DNA of 64,000 nucleotides from Lachnoclostridium phytofermentans (lineage in GTDB: Bacteria > Bacillota > Clostridia > Lachnospirales > Lachnospiraceae). The position numbers were made by a program, and so were the translations under genes. Positions 1 through 8,017 of this stretch are shown here, one piece after another (position 1 is the stretch's first letter; each line of letters starts with the position of its first letter). The notes under the pieces were generated by a model. That model searched no databases. It saw only the letters and a program-made list of their open reading frames with translations, and was not told the origin of the DNA. The stretch lies in assembly GCF_000733755.1 (NCBI RefSeq), contig NZ_JPOF01000003.1, positions 784,501 to 848,500 on the forward strand, in the 5' to 3' direction.

Positions 1-91
1 ATCTTCTATGGCCTAACGATATAAAACTTGACGCTTAATTTCTTTACTCGGCAGTAAAGAATAAGTCAATTGCTTATTCAATTTTGCGTTT

Positions 92-120
92 AGTGTAGCA
101 CAGGATATCCTGGTTGTCAA
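92..120 (-). promoter_or_regulatory. sigma-A promoter for an operon left of the window
   Basis: Reading the minus strand there is TTGACA at 120-115, a 17-base spacer and TACACT at 97-92. No gene starts before the window edge, so the transcript must run off the left end. A gene following tRNA-Trp, such as secE-nusG in many Firmicutes, is a guess only. Confidence 0.65.
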
Positions 121-210
121 CGTACAATGCTGTCTTTTGCCCTATGTTGTATAAAGATATTGCATTATTTTGTCACTTTGGACTTCTTTTGTATCTACAA
201 ATAGGCAAAG

Positions 211-243
211 AAAAAGCCTTGAAACATTTTGTTTCAAGACTTT
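211..243 (-). terminator. Rho-independent terminator of tRNA-Trp
   Basis: A 13-bp stem with one G-U pair (arms built on CTTGAAACA and TGTTTCAAG) is followed on the minus strand by a T-rich run. It lies 8 bases beyond the tRNA 3' end. Confidence 0.8.
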
Positions 244-251
244 CTAAGTAA

Positions 252-324
252 CAGGGGCAGTAGGATTTGAACCCACGACCTGCGGTTTTGGAGACCGTTA
301 TTCTACCAGCTGAACTATACCCCT
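252..324 (-). tRNA. tRNA-Trp (anticodon CCA)
   Basis: The minus strand reads a 73-base cloverleaf. The acceptor stem is AGGGGTA/TGCCCCT with discriminator G. The anticodon arm carries CTCCAAA, giving anticodon CCA, and the T arm carries GGTTCAAATCC. The 3' CCA is not encoded. The gene has its own promoter (362-390) and its own terminator (211-243), so it appears to be a single-gene transcript. It supplies the tRNA sensed by the T-box upstream of trpS elsewhere in this window. Confidence 0.95.
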
Positions 325-361
325 ATATTTGATTAAATTGTGTCACTCACTGTGCTTTATT

Positions 362-390
362 ATGATACTATGAATTGTCATAATTGTCAA
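362..390 (-). promoter_or_regulatory. sigma-A promoter of tRNA-Trp
   Basis: On the minus strand TTGACA (390-385), a 17-base spacer and TATCAT (367-362) lie about 37 bases upstream of the tRNA 5' end. Confidence 0.75.
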
Positions 391-528
391 GAGAAATATG
401 AATATAATCTTTCACTATCACAAACACTGATAAATAGCATAGTTAGGCTTATTTAACAACGTTACCACTTTATTATGTAAATTTTACCATGTTTCATTTC
501 GATTTTTTTCCGTTATTATCTCACTTTT

Positions 529-556
529 TTTACAGAAAAGAATACATTATTATAGT
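529..556 (+). promoter_or_regulatory. candidate promoter of the 71-aa ORF
   Basis: TTTACA, a 16-base spacer and TATAGT lie about 80 bases upstream of the small ORF at 637. The rest of the 312-base gap between the tRNA and this ORF is AT-rich and shows no further feature beyond the tRNA promoter. Confidence 0.45.
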
Positions 557-636
557 AAATTAATTCGGTAGACTAATAAATTTGCATGTAAGTAGTCTCT
601 ATTTTTTAGTGCGAAACAAGTGCAGGAGAAGGAGTA

Positions 637-852
637 ATGATGTCACAAATAGCAAAAGAATCTTCATTTAGTAATAAAGAGTCTAGGAACCTAGAGGCAA
701 AAGATTTCCATTGTTACTACAAAGCACCATACTGTCCTAATAATCCATATGCGAAGCATTATATTAATTCATATAATGCTGTAATTCATGACTCGCAATC
801 CCAAAATCTTTCGTCTAAAAAACATAGTAATCGCGACTATGAGAAACATTAA
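637..852 (+). CDS. hypothetical small protein, 71 aa
   Basis: I do not recognise this protein. It is short, hydrophilic and rich in Ser, Asn, Lys and Tyr, with two cysteines and three histidines in the middle region (HCYYKAPYCPNNPYAKHY). There is no signal peptide or membrane segment. The case for a real gene is contextual: a strong ribosome-binding site (AGGAGAAGGAG) just before ATGATG, a plausible promoter at 529-556, and hairpins with a bidirectional terminator immediately after the stop. The second ATG (640) has better spacing from the proximal AGGAG than the first. It is isolated, with the tRNA and the FAD-dehydrogenase gene both on the other strand. It could be a small regulatory or stress peptide, but nothing in the sequence decides this. 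Confidence 0.5.
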   Translation: MMSQIAKESSFSNKESRNLEAKDFHCYYKAPYCPNNPYAKHYINSYNAVIHDSQSQNLSSKKHSNRDYEKH

Positions 853-879
853 TTTTATACATCAAAAAAAGATTCCATA

Positions 880-932
880 AGAGTAGTTTTTATATAAAAA
901 AATTATATTATCTTATATACTATAAAAACTAT
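880..932 (+). terminator. AT-rich stem-loop after the 71-aa ORF
   Basis: A stem of about 10 bp (AGTTTTTATA paired with TATAAAAACT) begins some 28 bases after the stop codon. It is weak alone and is followed at once by the stronger hairpin at 941-997. Confidence 0.4.
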
Positions 933-940
933 TCCTTGGT

Positions 941-997
941 AAAAAAGGGTGCCTCAAAATGCATATATCTACATTCTGAGGCACCTATGTTTTTTTA
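941..997. terminator. bidirectional terminator
   Basis: A 14-bp stem with one mismatch (GGTGCCTCA / TGAGGCACC core) has a T7 run on the plus side and the complement of an A6 run on the minus side. It can end both the 71-aa ORF and the convergent FAD-dehydrogenase gene. Confidence 0.85.
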
Positions 998-1076
998 CAT
1001 AAATTGGTGCTTGGATACCTTTTTGAATCAACAGTTCCAAGCCATACAAACTCTCAAAAATTTGTCATACATATAA

Positions 1077-2477
1077 CTATACTAACTTTCTACCCATTAA
1101 GACACCCATGACCGATGCCATCATAAGACCTCTCGTCCATCCAGAAGAATCTCCTAGACAGTGAAGCCCCTTAATGTTTGTATCAAACTCTGGTGTCATC
1201 TTAATACGGTTACTGTAGAACTTTAATTCTGGCGAATATAATAAGGTTTCTGTACTTGCAAATCCAGGAACAACATGATCGACTGCCTGAATAAAATTAA
1301 TAATATTGGTCATAGCACGGTATGGCATTGCTGCAGTAATATCTCCGGCAACTGCATCTGGTAGCGTTGGTTTTACATTGGATTGACTTAATTCCTTAGG
1401 CCAGGTTCTTTTTCCAGAAAGAATATCTCCATAACGCTGCACTAGGATATGTCCGCAACTTAACATATTTGTTAATTCGCCAACCTTTTGTGCATAAGCA
1501 ATCGGCTGATTAAATGGAACACTAAAATTATGAGAAACAAGAATAGCAAGGTTCGTATTGTCTGACTTCATTTCTTTATAGGAATGACCATTTACGACTG
1601 CTAAATCATTATCATAGTTTTCCTGACTAACAAACCCTCCAGGATTTTGACAGAAGGTACGTACTTTGTTCTTAAATGGAGCTGGATATCCAATTAACTT
1701 GGATTCATATAATACCTTATTTACATCTTCCATAATTTCGTTACGAACTTCCACACGAACACCAATATCTACGGTTCCCGGCTGGTGAGCAATATCATGT
1801 TCTTCACATATTTTTTCAAGCCAATCAGCACCTTTACGTCCTGTTGCAACAACAATGCTATCTCCCATTAACTCAATGCAATCCTCTTGCTTTACAACGT
1901 TTTCAATAATTGCACCGGTACAGGTATTGTCTTCAATAATAATATTTTTGCATATATAATTAAAATAAATCTCTACACCGTTTTCTAACAGATATTCTTC
2001 AATGCTTTGATAAATCATTTGTGCCTTCTCTGTTCCAAGGTGACGAATTGGACAATCTACCAATTTTAAACCAGCATGAATCGCTCTTTTACGAATTTCC
2101 TTTGTTTTTTCTGGCTGACTAATTCCCTCAATTTTGTCATCAGCACCAAAATCCAAATAAATTCCATCGGTATAATGAATTGTTTCTTGAGCAAGATCTT
2201 CACCAATAAGAGTTGGTAAATCTCCACCCACTTCATAGCTTAACGATAATTTTCCATCTGAAAAAGCTCCAGCACCGGAAAACCCTGTTGTGATATGGCA
2301 AAAAGGTTTACAATTTACACATTGCTTTGTTTTTGTTTTTGGACAGCTTCTCTTCTCTACAGGACGTCCTTTTTCAACAATTGCAATCTTTTTTTTGCTT
2401 CCTTTTTTGATCATCTCAAGCGCAGTAAAAATACCTGCTGGGCCTGCACCAATAATCACGACATCATAGTGTTTCAT
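1077..2477 (-). CDS. FAD-dependent dehydrogenase (NAD(P)/FAD oxidoreductase family)
   Basis: This 466-residue flavoprotein is of the uncharacterised FAD-dependent dehydrogenase type that is common in Firmicutes; its substrate is unknown. The N-terminus carries a Rossmann dinucleotide-binding motif GAGPAG (about residues 10-15). A second signature GFSGAGAFSDGKL follows, and near the C-terminus HCLGDSSGWTRG fits the FAD pyrophosphate contact. A cysteine-rich stretch (residues about 45-60: CPKTK, QCVNC, PFC) lies just before the GFSGAGAF motif. I chose the ATG at 2477 rather than the one at 2483 because AAAGGAAG is 6 bases from it and abuts the first ATG. The gene appears monocistronic, with a shared terminator downstream. 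Confidence 0.85.
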   Translation of the reverse strand: MKHYDVVIIGAGPAGIFTALEMIKKGSKKKIAIVEKGRPVEKRSCPKTKTKQCVNCKPFCHITTGFSGAGAFSDGKLSLSYEVGGDLPTLIGEDLAQETIHYTDGIYLDFGADDKIEGISQPEKTKEIRKRAIHAGLKLVDCPIRHLGTEKAQMIYQSIEEYLLENGVEIYFNYICKNIIIEDNTCTGAIIENVVKQEDCIELMGDSIVVATGRKGADWLEKICEEHDIAHQPGTVDIGVRVEVRNEIMEDVNKVLYESKLIGYPAPFKNKVRTFCQNPGGFVSQENYDNDLAVVNGHSYKEMKSDNTNLAILVSHNFSVPFNQPIAYAQKVGELTNMLSCGHILVQRYGDILSGKRTWPKELSQSNVKPTLPDAVAGDITAAMPYRAMTNIINFIQAVDHVVPGFASTETLLYSPELKFYSNRIKMTPEFDTNIKGLHCLGDSSGWTRGLMMASVMGVLMGRKLV

Positions 2478-2679
2478 CTGCATCTTCCTTTCGGTAATTC
2501 CTTCATCAGTTTACTGATTCGAAACTTTATTCTGTTACTATAAAGCGGTGAAAAAAGCAGTTGCGTTCATATCCCCTTATTTTCATTCTGATATGTTTAC
2601 AAATGTTTCTTAACCTTATTTATTATAGATGACCTGAAAACTTGTGTCAAGCAAAGAACTAGGTACCAAGCTCAAACTA

Positions 2680-4422
2680 TTATATCTTGAATTGTTCCAC
2701 GATTTTTTGTAAGTCTTTTGCATGTTCCAATGTTTCAGATACTTTCTCAGAAGTTTTTCCAGTAAGTTCAACTGTATTTGAGGTTTTTTGTGCAATATCA
2801 GTTACACCAGTTGCTGCCTCAGACACCGTATCGTTGATTCCATTAATCGCCTCTGCTATGTCTTTAATTGTTGTCTGTAAGCCATCAATAGAGGTGTTGA
2901 TAATCGACATACTATCATTAAATTTTAAGGCATCATCGGAATATTGTGTACTAACATTACGAAATCCTGTATAGTCATTCAAAACTGTGTTTTCTAAGAA
3001 ATCAAGCGTCTTTGATAAACAATCTGCCATATTATTTACAGCATCTTGTACCTCCTCCACAATATCCGTAATATCTTTTACCGTTCTAGTGGATTGATTT
3101 GCTAAGTTACCAATCTCTGTCGCTACTACAGCGAATCCCCTTCCTGATTCACCTGCCCTTGCAGCTTCAATCGATGCATTTAAGGACAATAAACTTGTTT
3201 GAGAAGCAATCTCCATAATTGCTTTCGAAAGAGTTTGTATTCTTTCTACAGATTTTGATTTTTCGATTGCTGTCGTAGTCCTCACTCTTACTTCCTCATA
3301 CATCTGCTTTGTAAGATCACTGGCATGTTCTGTATTGGAATGAAGTTCTTCGGCTCTTTGCATGATTTCCTGAGCCATAGATTTTCCTTCCTCTGTAAGA
3401 TGACTAATCTCCTTTGTATTATCTTCGATATAAACAATATTTGCATTAATGGATTCCGTTGTTGCTGATGTTTCTTCCATTCCAGCTGCTAGTTCTTCTG
3501 CTGTAGCTGAGTTATCACTGGAATTTTCATTTACTTCATTGGCATAACGAGTTAATTCTTCTGCATTGCTTCCGATACGGTTGGAAGTATTTGTTAAACT
3601 ATTAATCATAGCAATGATATTTTCACGCATTTTTCCTATTGCACGACTCATATCGCCAAACTCATCTCGATGGGTATCCAGTTTCTTTTGCCTATCATCC
3701 TCAGTAAAGTTAAGCTCTGAGATTCGATTGACTGCTTCTGTTATAATTAGCGTAGGTTTTGCTAATATGTATGCAATTATTATTCCTACGATAATTGCTA
3801 TAATTAAAATAAAAATATTACCGTTTATCATTTTACGATTAAACTGTTCCATTGGTAACATAACTTCCGATTCATCAGCAGTAAGAACAAGAATGAAGTT
3901 ATCAGTGTCAGAAATATAATATCCTGCATATTTCATAACACCTTGAAATTCATAAGTAATCGTATTGTTCTCAGGAATAACTCCCTGTTTTATTTGCTCC
4001 ACGATTCCCTTTACTACGGAATTCTCAACTTCTGCTCCAACCTTATCCTCGGTCGGATGATACAACATGATTCCAGCTTTATCTACTACATATGCATAAC
4101 TAGAAGGAATTCCTTCTAATGAAGTATCATGAAGGAGTGTCATATAATCCTCATAAGTAAGAGCTTGGTCTTTTGTATCCATCTCATTTTGCAACAAGTG
4201 TCCATAAGCACCAGTTATATCCATCATACTGGTCTTAGTTTTCTCATCGATCGCTTTTTCGAAACTCGGAAAAGCTGTCAATAGGTTAAAAATCGACGCA
4301 ATAGCAGTAATTATTAGCACAACACCTATAACTTTGACTTTCATAGTACGAAACATACTTGTTTTCACTGTTTTTTTCATCTCTTTTCTTATTGAATGGT
4401 CATTTAAATTAACTGTATTCAT
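2680..4422 (-). CDS. methyl-accepting chemotaxis protein
   Basis: This 580-aa transmembrane chemoreceptor signals to CheA/CheW. A cytoplasmic N-terminus leads to TM1 (about 30-52) and an extracellular Cache-like sensor of about 145 residues. TM2 (about 203-223) precedes a HAMP segment and a long MCP signalling coiled coil (about 290-560). The hairpin tip is recognisable around [20 protein letters not shown] and leads into [14 protein letters not shown] good Shine-Dalgarno (GGAGG, 9 bases) supports the start. No che genes are adjacent. A possible sigma-28 promoter lies upstream, which would fit motility-coupled expression. The ligand cannot be told from sequence. Confidence 0.93.
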   Translation of the reverse strand: MNTVNLNDHSIRKEMKKTVKTSMFRTMKVKVIGVVLIITAIASIFNLLTAFPSFEKAIDEKTKTSMMDITGAYGHLLQNEMDTKDQALTYEDYMTLLHDTSLEGIPSSYAYVVDKAGIMLYHPTEDKVGAEVENSVVKGIVEQIKQGVIPENNTITYEFQGVMKYAGYYISDTDNFILVLTADESEVMLPMEQFNRKMINGNIFILIIAIIVGIIIAYILAKPTLIITEAVNRISELNFTEDDRQKKLDTHRDEFGDMSRAIGKMRENIIAMINSLTNTSNRIGSNAEELTRYANEVNENSSDNSATAEELAAGMEETSATTESINANIVYIEDNTKEISHLTEEGKSMAQEIMQRAEELHSNTEHASDLTKQMYEEVRVRTTTAIEKSKSVERIQTLSKAIMEIASQTSLLSLNASIEAARAGESGRGFAVVATEIGNLANQSTRTVKDITDIVEEVQDAVNNMADCLSKTLDFLENTVLNDYTGFRNVSTQYSDDALKFNDSMSIINTSIDGLQTTIKDIAEAINGINDTVSEAATGVTDIAQKTSNTVELTGKTSEKVSETLEHAKDLQKIVEQFKI

Positions 4423-4540
4423 TCCACATTACCTCCACTCTGTATTATTATCTTCTACTCCTTCTACCATTTTTCTACTTTTTTACCATGCTTTTCAGAA
4501 ATTAAAATAAAAAATCATATATTTTTCATATTTCATGTAT

Positions 4541-4568
4541 TTATCGGTATATTTTGATTGAATCTTTA
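4541..4568 (-). promoter_or_regulatory. candidate sigma-28 (SigD) promoter of the chemoreceptor
   Basis: On the minus strand TAAA (4568-4565), a 17-base spacer and CCGATAA (4547-4541) lie about 120 bases before the start. Known SigD promoters are TAAA, about 15-16 bases, then (G)CCGATAA, so the spacer is about one base long. The remaining bases of the 4423-4689 gap are AT-rich with nothing else visible. Confidence 0.4.
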
Positions 4569-4689
4569 TATATTTTGTTTATTAATTTTAAAAACTTATT
4601 TGTTCCAAATATTACAATAACTTGATATACAAATATTTGTAAATATCTGTTGTTTTTTAGCGCATATTTCACAAAAAGAAAAATTATAA

Positions 4690-4718
4690 TTGACTAATAT
4701 TTCTAAAACTGATATATT
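4690..4718 (+). promoter_or_regulatory. sigma-A promoter of the TAXI lipoprotein gene
   Basis: TTGACT, a 17-base spacer and TATATT predict transcription from about 4725 and a leader of about 115 bases. The leader contains a perfect 8-bp hairpin (CGTAACTT/AAGTTACG, 4771-4795). Confidence 0.7.
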
Positions 4719-4840
4719 AGTGCGTGGTGAATTGTAAGCCGTTACATACTGAAAAACACATACTGAATATCGTAACTTCCTCACAACAAGTTACGTATCT
4801 ACGTTACTTTATCGACTGTCTAACTATAGAAGGAGTATCT

Positions 4841-5830
4841 ATGAGTAAATGTTTCAACGTTAGCAAGTATCCTTACTTGTTTTCTCTCATTCTCCTCATG
4901 TTGCTATTAACCGGATGCAATAAGACTAGTTCTCCCATTCCCCCTCAGACTTTACATATACCAACAGCATCCTCATCCGGAGCACTTTATCAACTTGGGG
5001 ACCTATTTTCAACCCTTTGGACAAATGAGTTGTCCTATATTACTGCAAACTCCTATGAAAGTAATGGAGGTATTGAGAACTTAACTCTATTACACCAAGG
5101 AGATGCAGAGGTTACGTTTGCTGTAACAAGTATCCTATATGAAGCTTATCATGGGATAGGAGATTTCGAAGAGAAAGCAAACGATAATTTACGTGTTATT
5201 GCTGGATTATACTATAACCCAAACCAGATCGTTGTTTCTAAAGACACAAATGCAAAATTTCTTACTGATTTAAAAGGACTTTCTTTCTCTCCTGGGGCAA
5301 TTGGAAGTACTACCATAAAAGAGGCTACACAACATTTTAAAGTTTTGGGCATTGATTTAGCAGAGTACTGTGACTTAGTGAATTCGGGATTTACAGAATC
5401 TGTGGAGTTACTAAAAAATAATGATATCAAAGGTGCATGGATTATGGCAGGTATCCCAAACCAAGCGGTAAGCCAAATGACAAGTGAAGCTGGCGCACAT
5501 CTCATCAGTATCAGTGACTTAACTATTACACAGCTCCAACAGAACTATCCGTGGTATTCCAAGTATATTATCCCTGCAGGAACCTATGAAAATCAAGATA
5601 CCGACATAACCACATCTGCTGTCAAATTAGCATTATGTACAACTACTGACTTAGATGTACAAACAGTATATGATTTAACAAAAACCCTATGGGAGCATAT
5701 GGATTCGTTAAAGGAGAAAAACAGCACATTACGCTCTGTTAGTCTAGAAGGAGCTGTCACAGACCTTGCTGGATTACCCCTTCACGATGGTGCGATGAAA
5801 TATTACAAAGAAAAAGGCATCATCAAGTAA
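4841..5830 (+). CDS. TAXI-family TRAP transporter solute-binding lipoprotein
   Basis: This is an extracellular binding protein of the TAXI type, anchored as a lipoprotein (329 aa). The ATG at 4841 is chosen because AAGGAG lies 7 bases before it and the protein then begins with a clean signal peptide ending in the lipobox LLTGC (Cys about residue 26). The family pattern is visible in ASSSGALYQLGDLFSTLW near the N-terminus, ESNGGIENLTLLHQGDAEVTF, and LKGLSFSPGAIGS. Known TAXI proteins work with a fused DctQ/DctM membrane subunit, usually encoded next door. Here the gene stands alone between a promoter and a terminator, with minus-strand genes on both sides. Either the membrane partner is elsewhere or the protein serves another role such as sensing. 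Confidence 0.88.
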   Translation: MSKCFNVSKYPYLFSLILLMLLLTGCNKTSSPIPPQTLHIPTASSSGALYQLGDLFSTLWTNELSYITANSYESNGGIENLTLLHQGDAEVTFAVTSILYEAYHGIGDFEEKANDNLRVIAGLYYNPNQIVVSKDTNAKFLTDLKGLSFSPGAIGSTTIKEATQHFKVLGIDLAEYCDLVNSGFTESVELLKNNDIKGAWIMAGIPNQAVSQMTSEAGAHLISISDLTITQLQQNYPWYSKYIIPAGTYENQDTDITTSAVKLALCTTTDLDVQTVYDLTKTLWEHMDSLKEKNSTLRSVSLEGAVTDLAGLPLHDGAMKYYKEKGIIK

Positions 5831-5915
5831 ACTGCGAAACGTTTCCTGATGATGCAATCTTATGCTATACTAAATGCCAAACCAATGAATTTGGTATAGA
5901 CTGCTTTTTATAGAA

Positions 5916-6021
5916 AAAGCTGTTGCATTTTTATTTCAGCTCTGCATCTAGTAATGGCGATGTTTAAGAGAAACTCCTCTTAAACTTGATATAGAGCTTA
6001 TAAAAAAAATGCAACAGCTTT
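5916..6021. terminator. long nested palindrome, probable bidirectional terminator
   Basis: Outer arms AAAGCTGTTGCATTTTT (from 5916) and its complement (ending 6021) enclose two nested stems: AGCTCT/AGAGCT (5938-5943 with 5993-5998) and GTTTAAGAG/CTCTTAAAC (5962-5970 with 5977-5985). It separates the convergent TAXI and permease genes. Confidence 0.7.
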
Positions 6022-6034
6022 CTAAATTTTAATA

Positions 6035-7033
6035 CTACTCTTCTTTATTAAATTCTTCTAATTCATCTTCAAGGTTTGGAAGATTTTCTTTGTGAATTAG
6101 TTCGTCTTCAAATTCTTCTTCTACCTGCTTTGCTAAATCTTTTGTAAATACAAGATAATCTTCATTCTCTAGCTCTTCGGAAGTATCCTCTTTCTGAAAT
6201 GAAGATTCCTCTTCTTCTGGTAACAAAGAGTCATATTCGTACTCATTCTCATCTTCTTCCTCTACGTCCGGTATTTCATCTGATATACCCAAAAAATCAT
6301 CTTGCTCTTTTTTACTGGAACGAATTCTCTTAGGACCTTCCATCTCTTCATCTTCATAACTATCTTCTTCTCCAGTTATCTTCTTCTTGATCGCATAGAA
6401 GATTCCTTCAATCATTATTGTCATAACAAGGTAAAATATAATACAGACAAAGATAGAAAAGAATGGATACATTGTTCTTTGACCAATCCTAGTCATAACC
6501 TCTGTTAAGTCATTTACTGAGATATAGGAAACGATAGTAGTCCATTGTAATAATAAAATTGCTAGTCGTTTTACCATGAATAAGGTATCTTCCACTGTTT
6601 GCGGTAAGGTTACTGTAAAATACACCTGTTTTAATCTTCGAATTACAACTGCATCCTGATGTTTTTTTGCTTCCCTCACCTGTCTTGCGATAATTTGTGC
6701 AAAATGACCTGCACCATATAATCCTATTGCAATTCCCGATATTAATGTGATACTAAGATGAAGTCGTTTAAACACTACATAATAAAATAGCAATAATAAC
6801 AATACTACTGGTGTACTACGGAATATAAAACTTATCGCATGCGCTAATCCCGAGATTCCTCTCTTATGGTATGACATAAAGTAACTTAACACAGATCCAA
6901 TTACTACTGTTACCACCCATGCAATCACTACTAAAATAATTGTCACAATAACGCTTTTTGCGATTAGATAATATGCTCCGCCGGAGATCAGATTGTTATT
7001 TATCGCATCAAAGATATTTCTGATAAAACTCAT
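6035..7033 (-). CDS. ABC-type amino-acid permease-like protein with acidic C-terminal tail
   Basis: This 332-aa membrane protein resembles the His/Glu/Gln/Arg permease family. There are about four or five membrane segments in residues 20-215. The loop at about 108-145 aligns with the ATPase-contacting EAA loop through its flanks (TLPQTVEDTL, IVSYISVNDLT). However, the canonical EAA...G core is replaced by HQDAVVIRRLKQ, which lacks the conserved glycine. Residues 221-332 form a very Glu/Asp-rich cytoplasmic tail not usual in the family. ATG 7033 has GAGGAGG 7 bases upstream; an earlier in-frame start lacks a ribosome-binding site. It is the last gene of a three-gene cassette with no ATPase gene. 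I infer that it may not power transport. Confidence 0.8.
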   Translation of the reverse strand: MSFIRNIFDAINNNLISGGAYYLIAKSVIVTIILVVIAWVVTVVIGSVLSYFMSYHKRGISGLAHAISFIFRSTPVVLLLLLFYYVVFKRLHLSITLISGIAIGLYGAGHFAQIIARQVREAKKHQDAVVIRRLKQVYFTVTLPQTVEDTLFMVKRLAILLLQWTTIVSYISVNDLTEVMTRIGQRTMYPFFSIFVCIIFYLVMTIMIEGIFYAIKKKITGEEDSYEDEEMEGPKRIRSSKKEQDDFLGISDEIPDVEEEDENEYEYDSLLPEEEESSFQKEDTSEELENEDYLVFTKDLAKQVEEEFEDELIHKENLPNLEDELEEFNKEE

Positions 7034-7131
7034 ATTCTTTCCTCCTCTCAATTCCAGATATCTCATCAAAGCTAGCATAACATTGGATGAGAAAATTCAA
7101 AAAGAATCACTCTGGAATTCCCTATATTTTA

Positions 7132-7152
7132 GTAATCATCATAGATGATTAC
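7132..7152 (-). other. intercistronic hairpin
   Basis: A perfect 9-bp inverted repeat GTAATCATC/GATGATTAC with a 3-base loop lies between the binding-protein stop and the permease start. It lacks a T-run, so attenuation or mRNA processing is likelier than full termination. Confidence 0.5.
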
Positions 7153-7165
7153 CGCCTTTCATACT

Positions 7166-8017
7166 TTATTCTAAAACCAGGTAAGCGTATTGATTCATTG
7201 TATAGTAACCGTCAGTCATACAATATGTTTTTTTCGTATCCACTGTATTTTTACTAGTTCCATAGCTAAAGAGCACATCTACCTTACCACCCATTAGCAT
7301 GGAAAAACTCGTATCATTTTGAAGGTATACATATCGTATCTCTTTTTCTAATATCTTACCTACTTCATGCATCAAAGCTACGCTAAATCCATATGGTTTT
7401 TGCTCAAAGTCTACCATATCGATAGGAGGTAAAGCACCCGTAACACCTACATATATCGTACCATTGGTAGCTTTAATTTTTTCAAAATCCTTCGCATACA
7501 TCGGTTTGATTTCTTCTGCCTCAATATAGGTAGATACAAGAGTTTCTAAAGTTCCATTTTCTTTTAGCGTGTTCAATGCTTCGTTAATGTCATCTTTCAA
7601 TGCTTGATTTTTAACAGAAAGTGCCATACCAAACTCAAGTCTATCTTCGGATGCCTTTGGAATCTCAAGCTTTCGGATTCCTTTCTCTGTTCGGGCCAAA
7701 TAATCTGCTGACACATCAGGAAACCAAGCGACCTGGATCTCATTGGTTTTCAACGCTGATAGTGTTTCATTAACATCAGGGTAGGAACGATATCCTCTTA
7801 ACTTAACTCCTAGTATACTGTCAAATAAAATCCTTGCACTATTATCTGGCATCTTTGAAGCTACGCCTCCCATTGTCTTTCCGTTAAGTTCCACAACAGC
7901 TTCTAGCTTATCTGAGGTTACCTTAGCTCCATCATTAAAAAATCCCGCACCAGCACATAGTAGACAAAGAATTGCTAGAACTGCCACCGTTATCCATTTT
8001 GATCTCGTTCTCATCAT
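7166..8017 (-). CDS. circularly permuted family-3 solute-binding protein, membrane-anchored
   Basis: This 283-aa protein is held by an N-terminal membrane segment (about 9-27) without a lipobox. The rest matches a bacterial family-3 (GlnH-like) binding domain in swapped order. Residues about 38-165 look like the usual second half: VVELNGKTMGGVA, then SYPDVNETLSALKTNEIQVA, then INEALNTLKENGTLETLV. Residues about 185-283 look like the usual first half: GTIYVGVTGALPPIDM, then YGFSVALMHEVGK, then LMGGKVDVLFSYG and the final MTDGYYTMNQYAYLV. The arginine normally contacting the ligand carboxylate (TxERK) is replaced by VDTKK. Its start overlaps the upstream stop by 4 bases (ATGA), so translation is coupled to the beta-propeller gene. 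Confidence 0.8.
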   Translation of the reverse strand: MMRTRSKWITVAVLAILCLLCAGAGFFNDGAKVTSDKLEAVVELNGKTMGGVASKMPDNSARILFDSILGVKLRGYRSYPDVNETLSALKTNEIQVAWFPDVSADYLARTEKGIRKLEIPKASEDRLEFGMALSVKNQALKDDINEALNTLKENGTLETLVSTYIEAEEIKPMYAKDFEKIKATNGTIYVGVTGALPPIDMVDFEQKPYGFSVALMHEVGKILEKEIRYVYLQNDTSFSMLMGGKVDVLFSYGTSKNTVDTKKTYCMTDGYYTMNQYAYLVLE

